19,073 nucleotides of DNA from Prevotella sp. UBA6429 (GTDB lineage Bacteria > Bacteroidota > Bacteroidia > Bacteroidales > Bacteroidaceae), in assembly GCA_002437285.1 (NCBI GenBank), contig DJOV01000122.1, positions 1 to 19,073 on the forward strand, in the 5' to 3' direction. The notes beneath the pieces are model-generated. The model made no database searches and was not told where the DNA came from. It saw only the letters and a program-made list of their open reading frames with translations. Positions 7,639-15,527 of this stretch are shown here, piece by piece (positions within the stretch are counted from its first letter, which is position 1; each line of letters opens with the position of its first letter). A program made the position numbers and the translations under genes.

Positions 7639-9348
7639 TCATTCCCCGATCTTGTCGTTTACGATAGCCATGATTTCCTCTTCCAGTCTCTCCGCCTTCT
7701 CTTCGTATGCTTGCGCCTCAGCGACGAGATCGTCAGCCACAGCCTTGTCAGACAGCGAAGCGGCGTTGATTCTCACATTCAAGGCGGCTCCCCTCACGGC
7801 GGCTCGCGCGGCCAGCGCTCCCACTCCAGCATCACTCACACTGGCCGGATTGCCCTCCTGTGCCATGGCGCGACAAAGGTCAAACACCTCAAACGAACGT
7901 CTCACCGTCTCCAATGGCACCTCGGCGGCATGGCGCGTGGCACGTTGGATGGCAGCAGTGCGCACTGTCTTTTCCTCATCTGTCGCCTTGGGTAGGCCAA
8001 AGGCTGCCATGATTTGGTTGAAGGCATCTGTGTCCTCGTCGATGAGGTGCATGAGCTGTGCCACAAGCTTCTGCCCATGCTCGGCCATGCCACTGAACTC
8101 CTGCCACCTGTCATCCCATCCGCGCTTGTGCGCAGAGAGGTTGGCGACCATCGTTCCCAGAGCCGCTGCCAGGGCTCCCAGGGTGGCCGCGATGGTGCCT
8201 CCGCCAGGTGCCGGGCTTTCGCGTGACGTCTCATCCACAAACTCCTTGACCGTCATGTCCGCCAATCGTTTCTTCGGATTGGCATCTTCCAGCAAGTATT
8301 CAATGACCTTTTCGCGCGGATTGAAGGGGCGCAAGTCATCAAGGCTCATCGATTTGACCGCTATTTTGACCAGGTCTTCTTCGGGCACGCCCACCGATCG
8401 TTGTTGCATCTTGAGGTAGTGGGCTCCTGCCTCGATGAGCACACGCTTTGGAATCAGTCCTACGATTTCCGTTCCCGTGACGCGCAGTCCGCGTGCGGCA
8501 GCGGCGCGACACACCTCATCAAAAGCCATGTGGAGCGGCGTCTCATTGATGTTGGTGATGTTCATCGACACTTGTGCGATGCCATACTCGTCTATGAACC
8601 ATCCGATGGCTTTCGTGCCTTTCAGCGTTCCCGGCTGCATGAGCGTCTTACCATCGGCATCTTTCAGGATCTTTCCAGTCAGTTTGCCTCCCTCACGCAT
8701 AGGCCGTCCCTTCTCCCTGACGTCAAAGGCGATGGCATTGGCCCTTCTCGTAGACGTCGTGTTGAGGTTGAAGTTGACCGCAATGAGGAAGTCACGCGCA
8801 CCCACCACGGTGGCACCACTCTTTGCCATGTCCTCGTCCCAAGGGCGCGTGCCGAAGTCTGGAGCCTCATCGGGATGGCTCACGCGGTCGGCCAGCGCTT
8901 CATACTCACCCTTGCGGCAGACGGCCAGGTTGCGCCGTTCCGGTTTGAAGGCTGCCGCCTCATAACTGTAGCAGGGTATGCGAAGCTCTTGCGCGATGCG
9001 CTCGGCCAGCTGTCGGGCCATCTGCGCACACTCTTCCAGCGTCACGCCACTCACGGGCACCAGCGGCAACACGTCGGTGGCGCCGATGCGCGGATGGGCC
9101 CCATGATGCTGACGCATGTCGATGACACGCGCGGCCTGAGCCACAGCACGGAAGGCAGCCTCACAGACAGCCTCGGGCTCGCCCACAAAGGTCACCACAG
9201 TGCGATTGGTGGCTTCTCCGGGGTCGACGTTGAGCAACATCACGCCCTTCACGCTTTTCACGGCGTCGACGATGGAATTGATTTTTTGCATGTCACGCCC
9301 TTCACTGAAGTTGGGCACGCACTCTATGATTTTCTTGTTGTTGGCCAT
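7639..9348 (-). CDS. ftcD: Fused glutamate formimidoyltransferase / formiminotetrahydrofolate cyclodeaminase
   Basis: The bifunctional enzyme moves the formimino group from formiminoglutamate to tetrahydrofolate, releasing glutamate, then deaminates it to 5,10-methenyl-THF. The N-terminal transferase part spans about 1-300, starting ECVPNFSEGRD, with HHGAHPRIGATD at 81-92; His82 matches the catalytic histidine of the pig enzyme. The cyclodeaminase part runs from about 362 to the end, with SPAPGGGTIAA at 378-388 and helical segments containing DEDTDAFNQIM. The 569-residue length fits the animal-like fusion. It is first in the hut operon, 41 bases from a good promoter. Its presence means the pathway ends through folate rather than through HutG or HutF. 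Confidence 0.94.
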   Translation of the reverse strand: MANNKKIIECVPNFSEGRDMQKINSIVDAVKSVKGVMLLNVDPGEATNRTVVTFVGEPEAVCEAAFRAVAQAARVIDMRQHHGAHPRIGATDVLPLVPVSGVTLEECAQMARQLAERIAQELRIPCYSYEAAAFKPERRNLAVCRKGEYEALADRVSHPDEAPDFGTRPWDEDMAKSGATVVGARDFLIAVNFNLNTTSTRRANAIAFDVREKGRPMREGGKLTGKILKDADGKTLMQPGTLKGTKAIGWFIDEYGIAQVSMNITNINETPLHMAFDEVCRAAAARGLRVTGTEIVGLIPKRVLIEAGAHYLKMQQRSVGVPEEDLVKIAVKSMSLDDLRPFNPREKVIEYLLEDANPKKRLADMTVKEFVDETSRESPAPGGGTIAATLGALAAALGTMVANLSAHKRGWDDRWQEFSGMAEHGQKLVAQLMHLIDEDTDAFNQIMAAFGLPKATDEEKTVRTAAIQRATRHAAEVPLETVRRSFEVFDLCRAMAQEGNPASVSDAGVGALAARAAVRGAALNVRINAASLSDKAVADDLVAEAQAYEEKAERLEEEIMAIVNDKIGE

Positions 9349-9388
9349 AGATGAATAGGAGTATTTTAATGTGTGGGTTAAACGTTTT

Positions 9389-9420
9389 CAAAATTATATT
9401 TTTTCTTGGAAAACCGCAAA
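9389..9420 (-). promoter_or_regulatory. Promoter of the hut operon
   Basis: On the minus strand TTTG (9420-9417) is followed after exactly 20 bases by TAATTTTG (9396-9389), a full match to the Bacteroidetes -33/-7 pattern. Transcription should start near 9382, leaving a leader of about 35 bases before the ftcD ATG at 9348. An AAACGTTT palindrome lies at the likely start site (9380-9387). The rest of the divergent region up to 9568 is AT-rich and holds no gene that I can see. Confidence 0.75.
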
Positions 9421-9568
9421 TATTTATGCGACAAATTTTCTTGATTTCAACTCTTGGGTTATCATTTGACCTGTTTGTGCGCTGACCACAATATCAAAAA
9501 GTAAGACACATCTCCTTAATTCCATCACATTTTAACATTTGCGAATCCATTAATCAAAATAAAACGAT

Positions 9569-9576
9569 TAACTTTG
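9569..9576 (+). promoter_or_regulatory. -7 element of the plus-strand operon
   Basis: TAACTTTG matches TAnnTTTG and is followed by CA, as is common in Bacteroidales. There is no TTTG at the normal distance; the nearest (9538-9541) is 27 bases away, so the promoter may be weak or activator-dependent. A start site near 9583 rules out the TTG at 9574 as start codon and supports ATG 9628. Confidence 0.6.
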
Positions 9577-9627
9577 CATCATTGCAGTAACAACATCATA
9601 AAACTAACAGTTATCTCATCACACCCT

Positions 9628-9831
9628 ATGTACAAAAAATACGTTCCACCAAGCATCACTGTCGTTGAGTTATACGCCATTCGCAGCACAATGGTTGAAT
9701 TCAGTGAAGGCTCAAGCATCACGAATGGCAGTGGTGACATTGAGGTGGGTGCCAAAGATGGCTCATCCTTTAACTACGACTGTTGGCATGACGATGAAGA
9801 CGAACAACCTGACAGTCCCTTGCCTTATTAA
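9628..9831 (+). CDS. Small acidic protein of unknown function, Prevotella-like type
   Basis: The 67-residue product begins MYKKYVPPSITVVELYA, a pattern (basic start, aromatic, proline pair, then a VVEL strand) that I associate with short uncharacterised proteins common in Prevotella and Bacteroides. The middle is rich in Gly and Ser. The tail (CWHDDEDEQPDSPLPY) is strongly acidic with one Cys and one Trp. There is no signal peptide or membrane helix. The ATG at 9628 is chosen because it lies about 45 bases after the predicted start site and gives the family-like N-terminus. It is the first gene of an operon with a surface protein 24 bases downstream in the same reading frame, separated by TAA. 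A peptide precursor or a small partner of exported proteins are both possible. Confidence 0.65.
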   Translation: MYKKYVPPSITVVELYAIRSTMVEFSEGSSITNGSGDIEVGAKDGSSFNYDCWHDDEDEQPDSPLPY

Positions 9832-9855
9832 CCAACTAACGCTAACATTCACCTT

Positions 9856-10944
9856 ATGACAAACCTATCCACGTTGTTGGTGTCATCAGTCTTCATCTTC
9901 AACGTTTCGCTACACAAATATCTTGCTGTGACAGAAGGTAAGCCGACTTTGTCCGACAGTCCGGTCAGCCTGCCGCTCCAGGAGCAGGACAGTCCAACGG
10001 GCAGTTACAGCATAGCGGGCAGTAAGGATTGGGTCCTCTTGCCCACCAGTGCCGATACTTATGCCGTGGGGCATATGGACCCAGGTGCCAACACCCATCA
10101 GTTTGTGTACGCCTCCACGTCGGGAAGCGCGGGACTGTCCACCACACACACGATGTCCGAGTGCGCTTTCGAGCCAGCGCAATGGATGATCTTACAAACC
10201 GTTGACGACATGGCCAACCAGACGATCACACTCAACGAGGCCGCCACATCATACGCCAAGCCCGCCCTTACCAAGGCAAAGGTAGACGTCACGTTGGTAC
10301 GCAAGTTCAATGCCGGACGCTGGAACTCCTTCTGCCTGCCTTTCGACATGACAGCCGAACAGGTGACCCGCCTTTGGGGTGCGGCCACACAGGTGGCTGA
10401 GTTTACCCGAGTGACAGAACATGAAGACAACATCGTAGCAACATTCGACATTACCGACGGAAGCATCCAAGGCGGGCGCCCCTGCCTCCTTTTCATTCCC
10501 CATGAGGCTACCCGTCTTGACAACACCTACACCCTAACAGACATCGATGCCACAACGTGGCAACGCGACGCCAAGCCCACAACCGTCAATCGGCAAGGCT
10601 TGTCCTATGCGGGATCTTACGACAAGACGATGGTGCCCTATGGTTCCTATGTCTTCACCGGGGATGACAAGTTGCATCATGTGGAGACCACGACCCTCAG
10701 CATGAAGGGCTTCCGTGCATATCTCATCCACGGCGAAGGCGGCGAGTCGCTGGCCAAGCCCCTATCCATCTCGTTGGATGGCGACACGCCCACCAGCATC
10801 GACCGCCTGCCCATTCCCGCCTGCTCGTCACCGACAGACATCTTTCACATCGACGGCACACTGGCGCGTCGCCATACCACTTCCACCCAGGGACTTGCGC
10901 CGGGCGTCTATCTCATGGACGGAAAGAAAATCGTTGTTAAATAG
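9856..10944 (+). CDS. Surface or secreted protein with type IX-like C-terminal tail, N-terminus probably truncated
   Basis: The 362-residue protein has no catalytic motif I recognise. Residues about 20-120 look like an interior beta domain (HKYLAVTEGKPTLSDSP, then FEPAQWMIL). About 145-290 is a second domain starting VTLVRKFNAGRWNSFCLPFDM, a phrase found in many Bacteroidales surface proteins. The last 35 residues (GLAPGVYLMDGKKIVVK at the end) resemble a type IX secretion or similar sorting tail. The N-terminus MTNLSTLLVSSVFIFNVSLHK has a hydrophobic stretch but no positively charged start, so it is a poor signal peptide and reads like mid-protein sequence. An in-frame stop at 9829-9831 prevents extension. 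It precedes the GH2 gene by 11 bases. It may be a remnant of a longer protein. Confidence 0.6.
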   Translation: MTNLSTLLVSSVFIFNVSLHKYLAVTEGKPTLSDSPVSLPLQEQDSPTGSYSIAGSKDWVLLPTSADTYAVGHMDPGANTHQFVYASTSGSAGLSTTHTMSECAFEPAQWMILQTVDDMANQTITLNEAATSYAKPALTKAKVDVTLVRKFNAGRWNSFCLPFDMTAEQVTRLWGAATQVAEFTRVTEHEDNIVATFDITDGSIQGGRPCLLFIPHEATRLDNTYTLTDIDATTWQRDAKPTTVNRQGLSYAGSYDKTMVPYGSYVFTGDDKLHHVETTTLSMKGFRAYLIHGEGGESLAKPLSISLDGDTPTSIDRLPIPACSSPTDIFHIDGTLARRHTTSTQGLAPGVYLMDGKKIVVK

Positions 10945-10955
10945 AACCAAGAACA

Positions 10956-13900
10956 ATGACAACTACAACACCATCATCAGCAAACACGAAGTTGCGATAC
11001 CTGCTTGCTTCCTTCATGACCCTGTTCGTCATGCTCCAGCCCACACTTGCCGCAGATAGCTACACGACTGTCGCCTTGCCGTTAGCCAACAACTATGTGC
11101 CCGATGGCAACCAGTTCATGTTTTCCCAAGATGGCTCCACCAATATCGCCATCGACTTCCAGACCCATGTCATCAAGGCAAAACTCGACCTCAGCGATTG
11201 CACAGCCACCAACGAGAACATCCTATCGGTGGGCAACGAGATAAGCGTGTGGAACGAAACGACCACGGCAGTCAACTTGCATTTCTACTACACAGCCAGC
11301 ACGCATCGCCTCATCATTGACTATAAGGACAACCCCAACCGTCCCTCGACAGGCGACGGCAAGGCGGAAGAGGTCCTCACGCTCACCAGCAACACTCTCT
11401 CCATAGAGATAGGAGACCAAGGCCTTCTCGTCAACGGCGAGCTGCAGGCCTCGTATTCGGCAAGCACCCTGCAATCATTGCTTGCGCTCTCAACCATCCA
11501 AATCGGCAGCACACAAGGCGACAACCGAAGCCACGCCACCTACATGGAACTATACCTGGAGAAGCAGGCGACAACACTGGTATGGGACAAAAACAAAAAG
11601 TTTCACGACGACGACTATAGCCAAACGACAGCTGCCAGCGACAGCAATCCCAACCGTTTCATTTCCGATCTTCTGACAGTGGACTTCAGCAAAGGCGACT
11701 ACGTATCAGCCAAGCTCAACGTTACCGACTGCAAGCAGGCATTAGAGAACGTCCTCTCGATAGGCGACAACATCAAGGACTGGTTCGGTGGAAACAAGCT
11801 ACACATCTATTACACACCGAAAAGCTTGTTGCCTTTCACCGACAATCACGGCAACACCTACAATACGCGCCTGCGCATCGCCTGGATAACGGGCACCTCG
11901 GTCACGACAAAAGACGTGGATTTTAAGGGCGACGCGCTAAACCTGAAGCTCTCTGCCGACGGCCTGTCGGTCAACGAGACCCTTGTCAGTGGCCTCTCCG
12001 GATCTGACCTCAATGCGCTACTCTCACTGCAAAGCATCTACCTCGGCAGTTGGGAGGGCAACGGAACCTATGACAACAAGAATGCTTATGTCAGTGACGG
12101 ACGCAGCGAAGCCACCTATGAAGAGGTGACAGTAATCGCAGGCCAGGCACCGACGACCTTCAGCCCCAGCTGGATTGCCAACCAGACAAAGTATGAGGAT
12201 CACAAGGAGCCGCGGCACGCCACCTACATTCCCTACCCCTCCACGGCCTCGATGGAGGCCGATGCCAGCCACTACCAGCGTCCATGGGAATCGCCCGATG
12301 AGGAGGAAGCCTTGGTGAAGAGCCTCAACAGCACCCTCGATGACCAGGGGAACGACATAGGCCAGGAGTGGAAGTTCTGCTATGTCGCAGGCACGGAGAG
12401 CGGTCCCGGGGCGAGTGACTTCTTTGCCAAGGACTATGACGACAGTTCATGGAAGCACATTCGCGTGCCACTGTCGTGGGAGATGGCGGGCTACGGACGT
12501 CCCGTCTACACCAACGTAGGCTACCCGTTCGAGTATAATCCGCCCCAAGCGGCCAAGAGCCAGCAACAGACCAACGAGACCGACCACAACGCCACAGGCT
12601 TCTACCGACGTTCGTTTGGCGTGCCATCATCATGGGGGAGCGACAAGCGTGTGTTCCTTCACTTCGACGGTGCATACAGTGCGGTGGTGGTATGGGTGAA
12701 TGGTCAGTACGTCGGCTACTCACAAGGTTCCAACACCGATGCCGAGTTTGACATCACGTCGGCTCTCGCCACCCACGACGACGGCTCACTCATCACCGGT
12801 GACAGCCAGGCCAACCAGCTCTCCGTAAGGGTCTGCCGCTGGTGTGACGGGTCCTATCTGGAAGGCCAGGACATGTGGCATCTTTCCGGCATCCACCGCG
12901 ACGTCTACCTGCTGGCCACACCGAAGGTGTTTGTGAGCGACCATGTCATCACCACGTCCCACATGAGCGATGACGCCACCAGTGCCGACCTCGACATTGC
13001 GCTCACACTGGACAACCGCACCTCGCAAGAGGCAGTGAAAATGCTGAAGGTAACACTGAAGGACCAAGAGGGCAAGACGCTGAAAGCCGTCGGGACTGAC
13101 GCCATCGCCCTTGCCGCAGGCAAAGACCAGCTCGTCAAGCTCTCCCTCGGGGGACTTACGGGGCTCCACGCGTGGAGTTCGGAGACACCTTATCTATATA
13201 GTGTGGAAATAAGCCAGATGGATGCCAACGGACAAGAGGAGATGGCCTTCTGCACCCGGTATGGCTTCCGTAACATCAAGATAGACGGAACCATCGTCAC
13301 CCTCAATGGCCAGCGCGTGTTCTTCAAGGGTGTCAACACGCAAGACACGCACCCTGCCTACGGCCGAGCCATCGATGCGGCCACGATGTACCATGACCTC
13401 ACCCTGATGAAACAGGCCAACATCAACACCGTGCGCACATCCCACTATCCTCGCCAGCCGAAGATGTATGCCATGATGGACGCCATGGGCTTCTATGTCA
13501 TGGACGAGGCCGACGTGGAGTGTCACGGAAGTTGGATCAACCAGAAGCCCCATCTCACCGACCTCGCATCGTGGAGCCCACAATATGTGGACCGCAACAC
13601 GCGCATGGTGGCTCGTGACCGCAACCATCCCTGCGTCATCTTCTGGTCGCTGGGCAACGAGTCGGGCGACGGGATCTGCTTCGACAATGCCTACAACGCC
13701 GTGAAAGCCCTCGACCCATCGCGCCCCATTCACTACGAAGGCACGTTCAATGGGGGCTACGGCTCGGGTGTCGGCACCAACACCAACAAGCACTCCGACC
13801 TCTTCTCTGACATGTATCCCTCCGTCAGTCAGGTCAAGAACAAAGCGGAAGGGAGCAACACCCAGGGAAAGCCATATTTCATCTGCGAGTATGCGCACGC

Positions 13901-15527
13901 CATGGGACAGGCTGTGGGCAACCTCAAGGAGTATTGGGACATAATAGAGAACAGTACGAGCATCATCGGCGGATGCATCTGGGACTGGGTGGACCAGGCC
14001 ATCTATAACGTTACCGAACTGGGCAAGGGTGTCAAGGAGAAGAATGGGTACCCGCTCTGGACGGCGGGATATGACTACAACCAAACCAATGGAGACCCGT
14101 TCCAAGGCGACTTCCTCGACAACGGCCTTGTCACGCCCGACCGCCTGTGGTCTGCCAAACTCAGCGAGGTGAAGAAGGTGTATCAGTACGTCACGTTCAC
14201 CGGCTTCAATGCGTCCAACAAGAGTTTCACGCTCACCAACAAATACAACTTCCTGTCCATCACGCCCGAAACGTTCCAATTGATATATAAGGTGACAAAG
14301 GACGGGCGCCTCGTGGAAGAGGGAACGGGCACCCTTCCCGGCGAGATTGCTCCGGGCAAGAGTGCTTCCATCACCCTCGGCGACATAAAGACTGTCGTGC
14401 CGACGGACGCGGAGGCCGATGCTGAGTATCTCGTGACCTTGCAACTTCAGACCAACAAGGACTACGAATGGATGGAACGTGGCTACACAGTGGCCGACGA
14501 GCAGTTTGCCCTCACCCGGCGCTCCGTGTCTCTCGCGGCTCATCGGGCGGAAGGCGGATCGCTCAGCCTGAGTGACAACGGCACTGATGCCTACACGGTG
14601 AAGGGCACCGACAAGAGTGGGAAAACGTTTGTCATGGCCTTTGGCGCCGACGGCAAGATGACCCGCTGGACCTATGATGGCCAAAACATTCTGAACGCCG
14701 ATGCGGACGGCAAGGTGAAGGAGGGTGCTTCACCCGACTTCAACAGTTGCCGCAACATCGACAACGACAAGGGCAACAGCCTTAGATGTGCCAGTTCGTC
14801 CACCTCCACCCGGATTTCCACCGCGCCAGTCATGGCGGACGACGGCACTGTCACGATGTCGGTAGACGGCTCAGCCACCAACTGCAACTACCGCATCGAC
14901 TACGTCTTCTATCCCGATGCCACGGTAGACATGCAGGTGAAGTTCACACCCACGGGTGAGACGCGCCGTCTGGGTCTGTCCATGCAGTTTGCCCCCGGCT
15001 TCGAGAACGTGGAGTTCTATGCGCGCGGTCCCCGCTCCAACTATGCCGACCGCAAGAGTGGCTCATACCTCGGACGATACCACACGACCGTGGACGGCAT
15101 GGTCGAGCGCATGACCCATCCGCAGACCTACGGCGACCATCAGGACTTGCGCCAACTGACCCTGACCAACAACACCCAGGGACTGCGATTGGACATCGAT
15201 GCCACCGCGCAGCCATTCGGCAACGGTGCGGCATCGGGCGTCTCGTACCCCGACGGACAGTGCTCGTTCTCACTGAGCCATTACGACGAGCGCACCTGGA
15301 TCAACGAGGGGACCTCCCTATGGCAGAAAGCCACCCACTGGTATGATCTCACGAGAGACCCACAGGTCTACGCCCACTTCGATTACTGGCAACGCGGACT
15401 GGGCAACAACAGTTGCGGTGCCGAGGAGAGCCTTGCGCAGTATCGCTGCCCCACCAGCGGCACTTACGGATACACACTGCGGTTTCGCCCCTCAGAAGTA
15501 AAAATCCGGAGTGTGTTGGACGACTGA
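10956..15527 (+). CDS. Exported GH2 beta-galactosidase-like enzyme with duplicated N-terminal module
   Basis: The 1523-residue protein has a signal peptide (about 1-33, core YLLASFMTLFVMLQPTLAA), then two tandem copies of an unrecognised module (about 34-203 and 206-397), then a complete LacZ-type GH2 enzyme from about 421. In the enzyme, VWVNGQYVGYSQGS belongs to the sugar-binding domain. The TIM barrel holds FKGVNTQDTHP (His799), RTSHYPRQ, the acid/base Glu902 in WSLGNESGDG and the nucleophile Glu978 in FICEYAHAMGQ. The 76-residue gap between these glutamates equals that of E. coli LacZ (461/537). IWDWVDQ and the C-terminal small-chain domain (QFAPGFENVEFYARGP) are present. Beta-galactosidase is likely, but long exported GH2 enzymes also act on other beta-linked sugars. 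It is last in its operon. Confidence 0.88.
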   Translation: MTTTTPSSANTKLRYLLASFMTLFVMLQPTLAADSYTTVALPLANNYVPDGNQFMFSQDGSTNIAIDFQTHVIKAKLDLSDCTATNENILSVGNEISVWNETTTAVNLHFYYTASTHRLIIDYKDNPNRPSTGDGKAEEVLTLTSNTLSIEIGDQGLLVNGELQASYSASTLQSLLALSTIQIGSTQGDNRSHATYMELYLEKQATTLVWDKNKKFHDDDYSQTTAASDSNPNRFISDLLTVDFSKGDYVSAKLNVTDCKQALENVLSIGDNIKDWFGGNKLHIYYTPKSLLPFTDNHGNTYNTRLRIAWITGTSVTTKDVDFKGDALNLKLSADGLSVNETLVSGLSGSDLNALLSLQSIYLGSWEGNGTYDNKNAYVSDGRSEATYEEVTVIAGQAPTTFSPSWIANQTKYEDHKEPRHATYIPYPSTASMEADASHYQRPWESPDEEEALVKSLNSTLDDQGNDIGQEWKFCYVAGTESGPGASDFFAKDYDDSSWKHIRVPLSWEMAGYGRPVYTNVGYPFEYNPPQAAKSQQQTNETDHNATGFYRRSFGVPSSWGSDKRVFLHFDGAYSAVVVWVNGQYVGYSQGSNTDAEFDITSALATHDDGSLITGDSQANQLSVRVCRWCDGSYLEGQDMWHLSGIHRDVYLLATPKVFVSDHVITTSHMSDDATSADLDIALTLDNRTSQEAVKMLKVTLKDQEGKTLKAVGTDAIALAAGKDQLVKLSLGGLTGLHAWSSETPYLYSVEISQMDANGQEEMAFCTRYGFRNIKIDGTIVTLNGQRVFFKGVNTQDTHPAYGRAIDAATMYHDLTLMKQANINTVRTSHYPRQPKMYAMMDAMGFYVMDEADVECHGSWINQKPHLTDLASWSPQYVDRNTRMVARDRNHPCVIFWSLGNESGDGICFDNAYNAVKALDPSRPIHYEGTFNGGYGSGVGTNTNKHSDLFSDMYPSVSQVKNKAEGSNTQGKPYFICEYAHAMGQAVGNLKEYWDIIENSTSIIGGCIWDWVDQAIYNVTELGKGVKEKNGYPLWTAGYDYNQTNGDPFQGDFLDNGLVTPDRLWSAKLSEVKKVYQYVTFTGFNASNKSFTLTNKYNFLSITPETFQLIYKVTKDGRLVEEGTGTLPGEIAPGKSASITLGDIKTVVPTDAEADAEYLVTLQLQTNKDYEWMERGYTVADEQFALTRRSVSLAAHRAEGGSLSLSDNGTDAYTVKGTDKSGKTFVMAFGADGKMTRWTYDGQNILNADADGKVKEGASPDFNSCRNIDNDKGNSLRCASSSTSTRISTAPVMADDGTVTMSVDGSATNCNYRIDYVFYPDATVDMQVKFTPTGETRRLGLSMQFAPGFENVEFYARGPRSNYADRKSGSYLGRYHTTVDGMVERMTHPQTYGDHQDLRQLTLTNNTQGLRLDIDATAQPFGNGAASGVSYPDGQCSFSLSHYDERTWINEGTSLWQKATHWYDLTRDPQVYAHFDYWQRGLGNNSCGAEESLAQYRCPTSGTYGYTLRFRPSEVKIRSVLDD
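11055..12146 (+). repeat. Tandem duplicated module in the GH2 N-terminus
   Basis: At protein level residues about 34-203 and 206-397 align: IKAKLDLSDC..ENILSVGNEI..LHFYYT in the first against VSAKLNVTDC..ENVLSIGDNI..LHIYYT in the second. Both close with a GLLVNGEL / GLSVNETL strand, an L-LLSL helix-like turn and IQIGS / IYLGS. The pattern suggests two beta-sandwich binding domains from an internal duplication. I cannot name the family. Confidence 0.75.

Noticed and set aside
8401..9354. 317-residue plus-strand open frame
   Set aside because: It is antisense to the transferase half of ftcD, whose motifs are unambiguous on the minus strand.
9574..9627. TTG start extending the small acidic protein by 18 residues
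   Set aside because: The TTG lies inside the predicted -7 element TAACTTTG, so it would not be transcribed; the ATG at 9628 gives a family-like start.
13194..14684. 496-residue open frame antisense to the GH2 gene
   Set aside because: It lies entirely opposite the catalytic core of a clear GH2 enzyme, has no recognisable motif, and is explained by codon bias of the real gene.
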